Shown: positions 8,570 to 16,237, numbered from the stretch's first letter. The stretch: DNA of 64,000 bases from CAYWYR01 sp964462685 (GCA_964462685.1 CAYWYR010000001.1:124001-188000), one strand, 5' to 3'. Program-made: numbers and translations. Notes: generated from the letters alone by a model not told the origin.

Positions 8570-9841
8570 TTATGCTGTGGCTTTGACTTTTATGATATCG
8601 GATAGGCGGGTGGTGTAACGCGGGGAAAGCAGTTCCTGCTTCATTCGCCAGCGGCGACCTGTACCATTGGCCGCTATGCGGATCAGATCACGCCGATCCC
8701 GCTGGTTGTGCTTGTCCATAGCTGCCATGATAGCTTTGTGGCGGGGATCCTCATTGGCAAAAAGGTTCTTCTGGCGGTTTTCCGTAGGGGTAAGCATCAT
8801 TGCTACCACACCAGCCTTAGCATAGCCAAAGCCAGGCTTATAGAGTGTCCTCATTACTTTTTGGGCCATATCTGAGAGGTCGATACTGGAATTTGTCGGG
8901 TACGGCATTTTTACGATACGCTGAACATATAGCTGCTCCAGCGGGTTCTTGAAACGGCTGGTCCGCAAAAATACCTGCAGCATCAGGCAGTCGCTTTGCT
9001 GTGCCCTCAGTTTTTCGCCACACACGGAGGCATATATTGATATATTCTCAAGTATCGGCTCGATATCGTAGAGTGCTTTGGCAAAAGAACGCGTAACGGC
9101 GGTCGCTTTTTTGTCGGGCGGCTCGAACTCCCACTCTATACTGGAGATACCTTTCAGCTCCTTTACAAGTCGCAATCCCACAACGGTAAACTTCTTCTTT
9201 ACGAACTGCTCGTCCAGCTTGGAAAGCATATATGCGTTCTTGATACCCAGCCTGTCGAGTTTTTTGAACTGCTGCCGCCCGATACCCCATACATCGGGCA
9301 GGGGAAGCCACTCCAGAACGTTTTTTCTTTTGCTCTCACTATCGATTATATAAATGCCCTCGGGTATGATATGCTTGTTTTTCTTGGCATATCTATTGGC
9401 GGCCTTTGCTAAGGCTTTTGTTTTGCCGATACCTATACTGATGGGGATGCCAGTCCATCTCTCGACACGCTCTTTCATCTCTACGGCTAGTGATTCCAGG
9501 TTCTCCGGGCTGATACCCTTCAGATCCAGAAAGCATTCGTCGATGGAATATACTTCTATGCCGGGCGCCATATCACCGAGAATACTCATTACGCGGGAAC
9601 TCATATCCCCATAGAGGGCATAGTTGGAGGAGAATACGGATATACCTTGCCGTTTGAACTCGACACGGTACTTAAATTCGGGCGCACCCATCGGGATACC
9701 CATTTTTTTGGCGAGGTTGCACCGTGCTATCACGCACCCGTCGTTGTTGGAAAGCACAACGATAGGGGTATCGGCGAGATCGGGACGGAAAGTCCTCTCG
9801 CATGAGGCGTAGAAATTATTACAATCGACCAGGGCTATCAT
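8570..9841 (-). CDS. umuC: Y-family DNA polymerase V catalytic subunit UmuC
   Basis: UmuC performs error-prone translesion synthesis after SOS induction. The 423-residue length fits the family. The catalytic metal ligands are visible: Asp6 in MIALVDCNNFYASCE and Asp101-Glu102 in YSIDECFLDL. The PISIGIGKTKALAKAANRYAKK helix-turn block and a helix-hairpin-helix segment (LPLPDVWGIGRQ) follow. The C-terminal little-finger and UmuD-binding region is full length. It lies 15 bases downstream of umuD on the same strand. Confidence 0.96.
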   Translation of the reverse strand: MIALVDCNNFYASCERTFRPDLADTPIVVLSNNDGCVIARCNLAKKMGIPMGAPEFKYRVEFKRQGISVFSSNYALYGDMSSRVMSILGDMAPGIEVYSIDECFLDLKGISPENLESLAVEMKERVERWTGIPISIGIGKTKALAKAANRYAKKNKHIIPEGIYIIDSESKRKNVLEWLPLPDVWGIGRQQFKKLDRLGIKNAYMLSKLDEQFVKKKFTVVGLRLVKELKGISSIEWEFEPPDKKATAVTRSFAKALYDIEPILENISIYASVCGEKLRAQQSDCLMLQVFLRTSRFKNPLEQLYVQRIVKMPYPTNSSIDLSDMAQKVMRTLYKPGFGYAKAGVVAMMLTPTENRQKNLFANEDPRHKAIMAAMDKHNQRDRRDLIRIAANGTGRRWRMKQELLSPRYTTRLSDIIKVKATA

Positions 9842-9856
9842 TTAGAATCAGATAAG

Positions 9857-10291
9857 TCAGAAACTTTTTATTACGTGCTTTACTATACCCCAGATCTTGA
9901 AGTCGCTCTCTTCGGTAACTTTGATCTTTTTATACTTGGGATTCGCCGGGATCAGCCAACAGCCGTCACTTTCGATCTTGATTTTTTTCAGCGTGAAATC
10001 CCCATCGACCGAACACACGGCTATATGTCCCGTTTTTGGGTCGATACTCCGGTCTATGATCATCAGATCCCCATCGCCGATACCCTCGTCCTTCATCGAG
10101 TCACCGCTTACACGCCCATAAAATGTAGAGGAGGGATTATCGATAAGATCCCGGTGCAGATCGATAGCTATATCCAGATGGTCCTGTGCTGGGGAGGGGA
10201 AGCCCGCCGGTACCGAAGCCGCCAATAGCGGAATCGTCATCTTCGAGAGAATCTTATGGTATATAATATGTACTGACGGGGTTTCAAGCAT
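9857..10291 (-). CDS. umuD: UmuD, S24 self-cleaving mutagenesis protein
   Basis: UmuD is the LexA-like subunit of polymerase V that is processed to UmuD'. The 144-residue protein shows the cleavage site Ala29-Gly30 in SVPAGFPSPAQ, the catalytic Ser65 in GDSMKDEGI and the general-base Lys102 in DGDFTLKKI, so both processing and activity should be intact. The ATG at 10291 gives an N-terminal arm equal to that of E. coli UmuD; the internal Met18 would remove part of it. It is the first gene of a umuDC operon. A palindrome upstream at 10335-10352 is a good operator candidate. Confidence 0.95.
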   Translation of the reverse strand: MLETPSVHIIYHKILSKMTIPLLAASVPAGFPSPAQDHLDIAIDLHRDLIDNPSSTFYGRVSGDSMKDEGIGDGDLMIIDRSIDPKTGHIAVCSVDGDFTLKKIKIESDGCWLIPANPKYKKIKVTEESDFKIWGIVKHVIKSF

Positions 10292-10334
10292 AAAGCTACC
10301 TAAGAGTATCGTTGTTCATATCAAAATTTAGCGG

Positions 10335-10352
10335 GTATAATACGCATTATAC
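10335..10352. promoter_or_regulatory. palindromic operator candidate upstream of umuDC
   Basis: GTATAAT and ATTATAC are perfect inverted arms of 7 bases around ACGC, 44-61 bases upstream of the umuD start. On the minus strand the palindrome sits between a TTTTAG word and TAAATTTTG, so a bound repressor would cover the promoter spacer. A LexA or LexA-like regulator is the natural candidate, by analogy with umuDC operons elsewhere (inference). Confidence 0.5.
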
Positions 10353-10480
10353 ACTAAAATGCATCATTTGCTACCTAATATGCAAGAGGTGATGATATTT
10401 TGTGGATAACATTCTGATATAGGACTAACTATTCCTTACCACTTAGGTGTATTCGTAATTCGGAGGGAGCGAAATACTTA

Positions 10481-10538
10481 CTTATCATATTGAGTGTGAC
10501 ACTGAGCCTGCCCGAGTGCCTGTCAAAATACAGACAAG
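10481..10538 (+). repeat. intergenic hairpin repeat, long form (copy 3)
   Basis: 58 bases, starting CTTATCATATTGAG and ending in AAATACAGACAAG. Relative to the short form it has a 24-base insertion carrying CTGAGCCTGCCCGAGTG. It is very similar to 2348-2405. Confidence 0.75.
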
Positions 10539-10579
10539 AGCGAAGAATCTCAATATACAATCTGTCATATATATTATGC

Positions 10580-10603
10580 AACAAGGGGTTGTAACCCCTT
10601 GTT
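10580..10603. repeat. 11-bp perfect inverted repeat
   Basis: AACAAGGGGTT and AACCCCTTGTT are separated by GT. No T-run follows on either strand, so it is not a standard terminator. It may be part of a mobile or dispersed intergenic element. Confidence 0.55.
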
Positions 10604-10792
10604 AAAGATCACCCCATCCTAAATCCTTCCCCTCAGGTGGAAGGACTTGTTAAGCTTTTCGTCATTCAGAGAGAGCATAGCGACCGAAGAATCTCAGAAG
10701 CGACAGGCTGAATATGACATGCACTCGGGAAGATAGGGTTATAGTCTGGCTGTGCCTTCGAGGCAGGCAGTTTCGGAATAAAAATGCATCTT

Positions 10793-11086
10793 TCAGTTCA
10801 TCAGATGCATATCGCTTTCCCTCGAGGCCACGGTATAGAGCTGTTCGTATTTTTCAATACGGCGGCGGCGTTCTTCATCAAGCCTTATCAGTTTTAAGGA
10901 TACAGGTAGATTGACCGCCGGTATGAGTATAATCGGTATTACTGCAGCTATTTTAAGACTGTTTGTATACATATAAACAAAGGCCGATACCGCAACAGCA
11001 ATAACTATCACAGCAAAAATAAGCCACTTCAGGAAAAGTGTTTTGTTCCTGAGTTGAAAATCATTTAGTTCTGATACCTTTTTCAT
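10793..11086 (-). CDS. small two-helix membrane protein, unknown
   Basis: A 97-residue frame with two clear hydrophobic segments, about residues 19-41 (LKWLIFAVIVIAVAVSAFVY) and 45-65. They are followed by a basic/acidic helix with RRRRIEKYEQLY that would lie in the cytoplasm. The N-terminus is hydrophilic. The pattern of two helices plus charged tail is coherent and not a shadow of another gene. It is divergent from the OmpA-like gene. No family recognised. Confidence 0.65.
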   Translation of the reverse strand: MKKVSELNDFQLRNKTLFLKWLIFAVIVIAVAVSAFVYMYTNSLKIAAVIPIILIPAVNLPVSLKLIRLDEERRRRIEKYEQLYTVASRESDMHLMN

Positions 11087-11100
11087 AACTTGATATTTTA

Positions 11101-11135
11101 TAAGTGGCTGTTTGCCACAATTAAATTTCCACTTA
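11101..11135. promoter_or_regulatory. overlapping inverted repeats in divergent spacer
   Basis: TAAGTGG (11101-11107) can pair with CCACTTA (11129-11135), while the overlapping GTGGC (11104-11108) can pair with GCCAC (11114-11118). The two pairings exclude each other. The spacer separates the small membrane protein gene from the OmpA-type gene, so this may be an operator or a switchable RNA leader. Confidence 0.35.
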
Positions 11136-11166
11136 CCATTCAGATATCACTAAAGACGGATCAGTA

Positions 11167-12021
11167 GTGAAAAATATAATCCTTCCATCGTTTTTCGGGC
11201 TGGCTTTGATTGCTTCTTCATGTGTTTCCAGTTCAAAATATGAAGCAGCTTTAGGCCAAATAGATTCTCTGCAAACCGCTAATGACAGCCTCGAGAAAAT
11301 CATTTATGCCAATAACGCCGATATCGCTGGATTGGAATCGCAAGCTGAAGTTAACTCTCGCAAAATTCAGCAATTGCAAAATGAGTTAAACGATCTGAAT
11401 AAGCTATACCAAACAGCTAAAAACTCCGCAAACCAGACTACCCAGTCCTTACTGGCTGATATTGAAAGACTGCAAAAGGAAAAAGTCTCTCTACAGACCG
11501 AAACCGATAGAATCAAGAACCTACTCAAGCAAAGAGACGACAAAATCAACTCTTTAATGCAAAAACTAAAGCAGTCTTTACTCGGTTTTGAAGATTCTGG
11601 CCTTAGCCTTGAAATCAAGAACGGTAGGGTATATGTCTCTCTTTCCAACCAGCTGCTTTTTCCTTCCGGATCTATTGAGATAAACGATAACGGTAAAGAG
11701 GCACTTAAAAGCTTGGTAGGCGTTCTGAAGGATACCAGAGATATCAATGTACTGGTTGAAGGGCATACAGATGATAAAGCTGTTCGAGGTGGATATAGAT
11801 TCAAAGACAACTGGGAACTTTCAGTTCTCCGTGCCACTGAAGTAGCTAAATATATGACTGGGGACGACGGTCTTTCGCCCGAGAGGATTATAGCATCTGG
11901 ACGCTCGCAGTATTTACCGATTGAAACGGAAGATACCGACGAGGCAAGATCAAAGAACCGGCGTACCGAAATAATCTTAACGCCAGATCTCGGCGAGATT
12001 TACGACATTTTGAAGGGCTGA
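11167..12021 (+). CDS. OmpA-family lipoprotein with coiled coil
   Basis: A 284-residue outer-membrane lipoprotein that should tether to peptidoglycan. It begins at a GTG codon (11167) with a signal peptide and lipobox ASSC. Residues about 25-130 are a long heptad-rich coiled coil (QLQNELNDLNKLYQ, LLADIERLQKEK). The C-terminal OmpA/MotB domain from about 140 to 275 has VLVEGHTDDKAV, NWELSVLRATEVAKYM, SPERIIASGRSQYLP and SKNRRTEIIL, which includes the conserved peptidoglycan-contacting Asp and Arg positions of the family. This architecture is common in Bacteroidota. Confidence 0.92.
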   Translation: MKNIILPSFFGLALIASSCVSSSKYEAALGQIDSLQTANDSLEKIIYANNADIAGLESQAEVNSRKIQQLQNELNDLNKLYQTAKNSANQTTQSLLADIERLQKEKVSLQTETDRIKNLLKQRDDKINSLMQKLKQSLLGFEDSGLSLEIKNGRVYVSLSNQLLFPSGSIEINDNGKEALKSLVGVLKDTRDINVLVEGHTDDKAVRGGYRFKDNWELSVLRATEVAKYMTGDDGLSPERIIASGRSQYLPIETEDTDEARSKNRRTEIILTPDLGEIYDILKG

Positions 12022-12031
12022 TCTATATAAA

Positions 12032-12050
12032 ATGTCATAAAAAATGACAT
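12032..12050. repeat. short perfect inverted repeat after OmpA gene
   Basis: ATGTCAT and ATGACAT flank AAAAA, 10 bases after the stop of the OmpA-type gene. There is no T-run, so a terminator is doubtful; a protein-binding site or RNA 3'-end stem is possible. Confidence 0.4.
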
Positions 12051-12099
12051 AATTGACAGCTTCCCCAAAAAAACAACAACGTGGTTTGATTATCGTTTA

Positions 12100-12168
12100 G
12101 GTTGTATCGAATAAAGTGCTGTTAAACAGGCTATACAACCAAGAAATCAATCAAATATTAGATACAAC
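12100..12168 (+). promoter_or_regulatory. clpP leader with alternative pairings
   Basis: GGTTGTAT (12100-12107) is complementary to ATACAACC (12133-12140), and GTTGTATC (12101-12108) is complementary to GATACAAC (12161-12168). The second target covers positions -11 to -4 of the clpP start codon. One upstream strand can therefore pair with either of two downstream copies, only one of which would hide the start region. Confidence 0.45.
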
Positions 12169-12171
12169 ACT

Positions 12172-12846
12172 ATGAAAATGCAAGATATTCACACTAATAT
12201 GGAAAGCAACTACATGATTCCTTATGTAGTTGAACGAACCAGCCGCGGTGAGAGATCATTCGATATTTATTCCCGTTTGCTACAGGAAAATATTATCTTC
12301 ATCAACTCCCCTATTGATGATGGGCTGGCTTCTGTGGTGATAGCTCAAATGCTTTTCCTTTCATCACAAGATCCTAAAAAAGATATAAACCTTTATATCA
12401 ATTCTCCTGGCGGATCGGTAACATCTGGCTTAGCTATTTACGATACGATGCAGTTTGTAAAACCTGATATATCAACTATATGCATAGGAATGGCAGCTTC
12501 AATGGCTCAGGTATTGCTGGCGGCCGGAAGCGAAGGCAAGCGTTTCGCTCTTCCTCACAGTAAGATTATGATGCATCAGCCAATGGGGGGCACCCAGGGT
12601 ATGGCATCTGATATCGATATATACACTAAGGAAATGCTTCGCACGCGTGATACGCTTTATGAGATTATCGGTAAGCATACGAACAAGCCAGCTGAGGAAA
12701 TCAGGAAAGATGCTGACCGCGATTTCTATATGACAGCTCGTGAAGCAGCGGATTATCATATCGTAGATAAAGTACTTGAAAGAGTAAGCGATTCCGACTC
12801 ACTGGATAAAGACAAAAAAGACGATAATTCAAATAAAGATTCTTAA
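12172..12846 (+). CDS. clpP: ATP-dependent Clp protease proteolytic subunit ClpP
   Basis: ClpP is the serine-protease tetradecamer that degrades proteins fed by ClpX. The 224-residue protein carries catalytic Ser110 in CIGMAASMAQVLLAAG, His135 in KIMMHQPMGG and an Asp near 180 in IRKDADRDF. The substrate-groove block INSPGGSVTSGLAIYD is present. The start at ATG 12172 leaves a short propeptide; Met3 is an alternative. An acidic/basic tail of about 20 residues (rich in Asp, Lys and Ser) extends beyond the usual end. clpX follows 134 bases downstream but a terminator lies between. Confidence 0.97.
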   Translation: MKMQDIHTNMESNYMIPYVVERTSRGERSFDIYSRLLQENIIFINSPIDDGLASVVIAQMLFLSSQDPKKDINLYINSPGGSVTSGLAIYDTMQFVKPDISTICIGMAASMAQVLLAAGSEGKRFALPHSKIMMHQPMGGTQGMASDIDIYTKEMLRTRDTLYEIIGKHTNKPAEEIRKDADRDFYMTAREAADYHIVDKVLERVSDSDSLDKDKKDDNSNKDS

Positions 12847-12917
12847 AAAAATACACTTAATACGATTACAGTTATTCTTAAATTGCTTTATATAATAAAG
12901 CAGATTTAGATTATCAG

Positions 12918-12953
12918 AAGCCGCTTATGATAAAAAAGCGGCTTTTAGATTTT
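12918..12953 (+). terminator. terminator between clpP and clpX
   Basis: AAGCCGC (12918-12924) and GCGGCTT (12938-12944) flank a 13-base loop and are followed by TTAGATTTT. The weak T-run suggests partial termination, which would set the clpP to clpX ratio. Confidence 0.65.
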
Positions 12954-12980
12954 AAGCAGTAAGGCACATTACAAACTGAT

Positions 12981-14264
12981 ATGGCAAAAAGAAACACTAC
13001 AAACGAACTGCACTGCTCTTTTTGCAGTAGATCCAACTCCGAAGTCAATAGCTTGATCGAGGGGCCAAACGGGGTTTTTATCTGCGATCGTTGCGTATCA
13101 AATGCTAACGATATCATAAAAAAAAGCAAGCCTTCGGAAAAGCTAGGAGATTTTACTTTATATAAGCCATCGGAACTGAAAAAGCGACTTGATGAGTATG
13201 TTATCGGACAGGATGACCCAAAAAGAATTCTTTCTGTCGCTGTATATAATCATTATAAAAGAATACAGTCCGATAACCTTTCAAGTAAGTTTGATGATAT
13301 TAAGGATGTGGAGCTTGAAAAAAGTAATATCCTTATGCTTGGGCCAACAGGTACTGGTAAGACTTTACTTGCAAGGACTCTCGCCCGTATCCTAAACGTA
13401 CCTTTTGCAATAGCGGACGCCACCACGATTACAGAATCAGGATATGTGGGAGATGATGTGGAGACGGTACTGCTTGGTCTTCTTCAGGCTACCGACTATG
13501 ATACAGACCTTGTAGAACGCGGTATTATATATATAGATGAGATCGATAAAATCGGTCGTAAATCCGATAGTCAGTCTATAACTCGCGATGTATCTGGTGA
13601 GGGCGTTCAGCAGGCTTTACTTAAAATGCTAGAGGGCTCCAAAATGGGCGTTCCGCCCAAAGGTGGCCGAAAGCACCCAGAGCAAAATCTGATATATGTA
13701 GATACTACCAATATTCTCTTTATATGTGGCGGTGCATTTGAGGGATTAGAGAAAATTATCGATGCCCGTATGCAGAAAGCAAGTATTGGTTTTATGGCTG
13801 ATGGTAAAAAGTCTGAAGAAGAACTTGAAGAGCTCCTTACGTTCGTAGAGCCAGATGATCTTGTCAAATTCGGATTCATACCTGAAATGATAGGCAGGTT
13901 GCCAGTTGTTACTTCTCTTCAGTCCTTATCCGAAGATGCGATGCTACGCATCCTTACAGAGCCGAAAAACGCTATCACCAAACAGTACCAAAAGCTTTTT
14001 GCTTTGGATGGTGTTGAATTAGAGTTTGATCAAGGCGCCTTAAAGGCCATTGTCGAGAAAGCTTTCGCTAGAAAAACCGGCGCTCGTGGGCTACGCTCTA
14101 TAGTTGAAGATACAATGCTATCAATAATGTACGATGTACCAGACAAAACTAATCTAGGTAAGGTTGTGATAACCGAAGATACTGTTAAGGCTAAAGCTAC
14201 TCCCGTTATGCTTCCTAAAGGCGAAACATCTGAGCCCAAATCTAATGCTAAAAAAGCAAGCTGA
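12981..14264 (+). CDS. clpX: Clp protease ATPase subunit ClpX
   Basis: ClpX is the AAA+ unfoldase that recognises tagged substrates and threads them into ClpP. The 427-residue protein has the N-terminal zinc-binding domain with Cys12, Cys15, Cys35 and Cys38, Walker A GPTGTGKT at 121-128, Walker B IIYIDEIDKI, a GYVGDD pore loop, sensor and arginine-finger regions, and an IGF-type loop (KFGFIPEMIGRLP) for ClpP docking near residue 295. It should pair with the adjacent clpP product. The last 15 or so residues are a Lys/Ser-rich tail. Confidence 0.97.
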   Translation: MAKRNTTNELHCSFCSRSNSEVNSLIEGPNGVFICDRCVSNANDIIKKSKPSEKLGDFTLYKPSELKKRLDEYVIGQDDPKRILSVAVYNHYKRIQSDNLSSKFDDIKDVELEKSNILMLGPTGTGKTLLARTLARILNVPFAIADATTITESGYVGDDVETVLLGLLQATDYDTDLVERGIIYIDEIDKIGRKSDSQSITRDVSGEGVQQALLKMLEGSKMGVPPKGGRKHPEQNLIYVDTTNILFICGGAFEGLEKIIDARMQKASIGFMADGKKSEEELEELLTFVEPDDLVKFGFIPEMIGRLPVVTSLQSLSEDAMLRILTEPKNAITKQYQKLFALDGVELEFDQGALKAIVEKAFARKTGARGLRSIVEDTMLSIMYDVPDKTNLGKVVITEDTVKAKATPVMLPKGETSEPKSNAKKAS

Positions 14265-14336
14265 TCTTATATAGTAGTGAGTTATAGATTATCTATATCT
14301 ATCTATTCCCGTCATTCAGAGGGGGCAGAATACTTG

Positions 14337-14370
14337 CTTGTCATATTGAGCCTGTCGAAATATGGACAAG
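14337..14370 (+). repeat. intergenic hairpin repeat, short form (copy 4)
   Basis: 34 bases with left arm CTTGTCATATT and right arm AATATGGACAAG around a GAGCCTGTCG loop. It lies in the convergent spacer after clpX, beside GTCATTCAGAGGGGGCAGAA, a word also seen in related form near 10660. Confidence 0.75.
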
Positions 14371-14430
14371 TACATTCCAAGACTCAATATAACATGCGCT
14401 TGATATGACGTGGTAGTTTTCTAAAGTATT

Positions 14431-14989
14431 TCAAATCCATCCTTTTTTTCTTGTAACATAAATAAGTGCCCCAGAAATAATTATTCCCAAAATATATGCT
14501 GGGAAAAGGACGTACCCTGATTCTCCTCCTTCAATTACACTCCAAAGCATCTTCAATACGATACTCATCATTATAACTATAAAGCCCCAGAATATTTTGC
14601 GTTGCCAAAATGCCATGCCTATTAGAATAAATCCCGCTGGAACAGTTAATGTCAACAGTATTTTCTTGATTCCCCAATCTGATGTCAAAAACTCTATCTC
14701 CATTTCAAGAAATTCTATAGCAATAGCCGATGGTGTACTCGGCTCGGTAAACCACATCATAGATGTTGTAAGGGCAAAAAATACTGAATAGCATGCCTGA
14801 ATAGCTTTTCTTGAAAGCAAAAAAGCAATATGGCAATAGCAACAAAGGCCTTATGTACCAACTGAGGGGATTATAGTGTCTCTGCCACGAAAACTCAAAA
14901 AAAGAATCATTAAATATCATCAGTAGTATAAAAACTACTGTAAGTAAACCGAAAAATATAGATAATAATATATCTTTTTTACGAGACAT
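14431..14989 (-). pseudogene. small polytopic membrane protein, frameshifted
   Basis: Two minus-strand frames that overlap make sense only as one gene. The first (start ATG 14989) encodes MSRKKDILLSIFFGLL, several helices and then SGMLFSIF. The second continues with ALTTSMMWFTEP and further helices, ending KKGWI at 14431. The switch falls in a run of six A on the plus strand (T6 in the gene, 14776-14781); one T fewer restores a continuous protein of about 185 residues with SIFALTTSMMWF across the join. Causes could be a real mutation, an assembly error or slippage during expression. I recall similar unnamed Bacteroidota membrane proteins with an LSIFxLLTSMFWFP segment; function unknown. Confidence 0.7.
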
Positions 14990-15034
14990 TGAAGGAATGG
15001 AATTTATCAGTCATATTGTTTGAATTCAATATAA

Positions 15035-15066
15035 ATAAAAAAGGCAACCTTATTAGGTTGCCTTTA
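15035..15066 (-). terminator. terminator of tRNA-Ser
   Basis: On the minus strand GGCAACCT and AGGTTGCC form a strong stem with a short AATA loop, followed by TTTTTTATTTAT. It lies about 13 bases downstream of the tRNA-Ser 3' end. Confidence 0.88.
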
Positions 15067-15078
15067 TATCGCTGTTGG

Positions 15079-15161
15079 CGGAGGATGAGGGACTCGAACC
15101 CCCATGTCCGTGAAGACGGCAGTTTTCAAGACTGCTGCAATACCAATTATGCGAATCCTCC
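15079..15161 (-). tRNA. tRNA-Ser (anticodon TGA)
   Basis: A class II tRNA with acceptor GGAGGAT/ATCCTCC, anticodon stem GCAGT/ACTGC with loop CTTGAAA (anticodon TGA), variable arm CGTC...GAC, and T arm GGGGG/CCCTC around TTCGAGT. The discriminator is G, as in serine tRNAs. The CCA end is not encoded. Confidence 0.95.
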
Positions 15162-15175
15162 GTATCAGAGAGAGG

Positions 15176-15206
15176 CAAAATTAGGTACTTGAAGGCATAT
15201 ATGCAA
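15176..15206 (-). promoter_or_regulatory. Bacteroidota-type promoter for tRNA-Ser
   Basis: On the minus strand TTG (15204-15206) and TAATTTTG (15176-15183) are 20 bases apart, 15 bases upstream of the tRNA 5' end. Confidence 0.72.
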
Positions 15207-15232
15207 GTACAAATTTCATATATGGAAAATTT

Positions 15233-16207
15233 TCAGAAGCTTCTTTCTAATACGAAGTCAGCTAATTGTTGAAGAGAGTCTTTATGAGGGCTGTTTCGTA
15301 AACCGCTGATTGCGTCTATTGCCTTATCGCGATAAATCAGAGCCTGATGTTTAGTGTATTCCAGCCCGCCGGATCTATCAACATATTCCACCACTTTCTT
15401 TACATCGGCATCAGTAAGCTTGCCTTTTTTGATCATACTCTGTATCTTCTTGGTCTCATTAGCTTCACCATGCTGAAACGAGTAGATTAGTGGGAGTGTG
15501 ATCTTTCTTTCTTTTATGTCATTGCCAACTGGCTTTCCGATAATACTGGTGCGGGAGGTGTAATCAAAAAGATCATCTCTAAGTTGGAAAGCTATACCTA
15601 GGTTTTCGCCATATTCAGATAGTGATGAACGAATTTCTTTTTTATCAGTTGTGGATATCGCCCCAATACAGCAACATGATGCGATAAGTGATGCTGTTTT
15701 GTCCGATATGATCTTGAAGTAAGTCTCTTCTTTGATATCGAATTTCTTTGCTCTCTCAATAGCGAGAAGCTCACCTTCAGACATTCGCCTAACCGAGCTG
15801 CTTGTTACTGCCAGAAATTCAAACTCATTATTTTCTACAGAAGTGGACAGACCTTTGGAAAGTAAATAGTCACCGACCAGTACCGCTATTTTGTTGTTCC
15901 ATTCAGCATTGATGGAAGCAAGGCCGCGGCGTTCACCTGCTCTATCAACTACATCATCATGTACGAGTGTAGCTGTATGCAGAAGCTCTACCATCGTGGC
16001 GCCGATATATGTTCTATCTGAGATAGTACCGGCCGCACCGGCCGATAGGAAAACAAGAATCGGCCTTATCTGCTTGCCTTTAGTTTTGGACATGTAGCGG
16101 AGCACAAGGTTCAGCAGAGAGGTCTCGGTCTTTATCGCGTCTTTGTAATAAGCGTCAAACTTGCCGAGGTGTTCGTTTATTGGAAGAGATATATCTTTTA
16201 GGTTCAT
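15233..16207 (-). CDS. polyprenyl diphosphate synthase
   Basis: A trans-isoprenyl chain elongase of the IspA/IspB class, 324 residues. The two Asp-rich motifs that bind Mg-diphosphate are LVHDDVVDRAGERRG near residue 85 and FQLRDDLFDYTS near 212. The GKQIRPILV and KTASLIASCC blocks also fit. The length and the small residues before the first motif suggest a long-chain (C35-C45) synthase for quinone side chains rather than FPP synthase; the exact chain length is inferred. It is the last gene of a minus-strand run after tatC (30-base gap). An ispF gene elsewhere in the window supplies precursors. Confidence 0.92.
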   Translation of the reverse strand: MNLKDISLPINEHLGKFDAYYKDAIKTETSLLNLVLRYMSKTKGKQIRPILVFLSAGAAGTISDRTYIGATMVELLHTATLVHDDVVDRAGERRGLASINAEWNNKIAVLVGDYLLSKGLSTSVENNEFEFLAVTSSSVRRMSEGELLAIERAKKFDIKEETYFKIISDKTASLIASCCCIGAISTTDKKEIRSSLSEYGENLGIAFQLRDDLFDYTSRTSIIGKPVGNDIKERKITLPLIYSFQHGEANETKKIQSMIKKGKLTDADVKKVVEYVDRSGGLEYTKHQALIYRDKAIDAISGLRNSPHKDSLQQLADFVLERSF

Positions 16208-16237
16208 GCTGTAGTGTGTAACGCCTAAGGTAAAGGT

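Larger units (their letters stand above)
10304..10792. other. gene-free spacer of about 490 bases, repeat rich
   Basis: No coding frame here looks real. The spacer holds the umuDC control region, a second GCTACCTAA (10370-10378) repeating the word at 10295-10303, a long-form hairpin repeat (10481-10538), an 11-bp perfect palindrome (10580-10603), and words such as CCGAAGAATCTCAG and ATCCTTCCCCTCAGG. The latter resemble dispersed intergenic repeats that I recall from Bacteroidota genomes. Confidence 0.6.

Noticed and set aside
10714..10914. 66-residue plus-strand frame after the umuDC spacer
   Set aside because: It overlaps repeat words and the antisense of a coherent small membrane protein; no signal or motif.
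11367..11837. 156-residue minus-strand frame opposite the OmpA-like gene
   Set aside because: The opposite strand encodes a recognisable coiled coil and OmpA domain; this frame has no motif and is a shadow.
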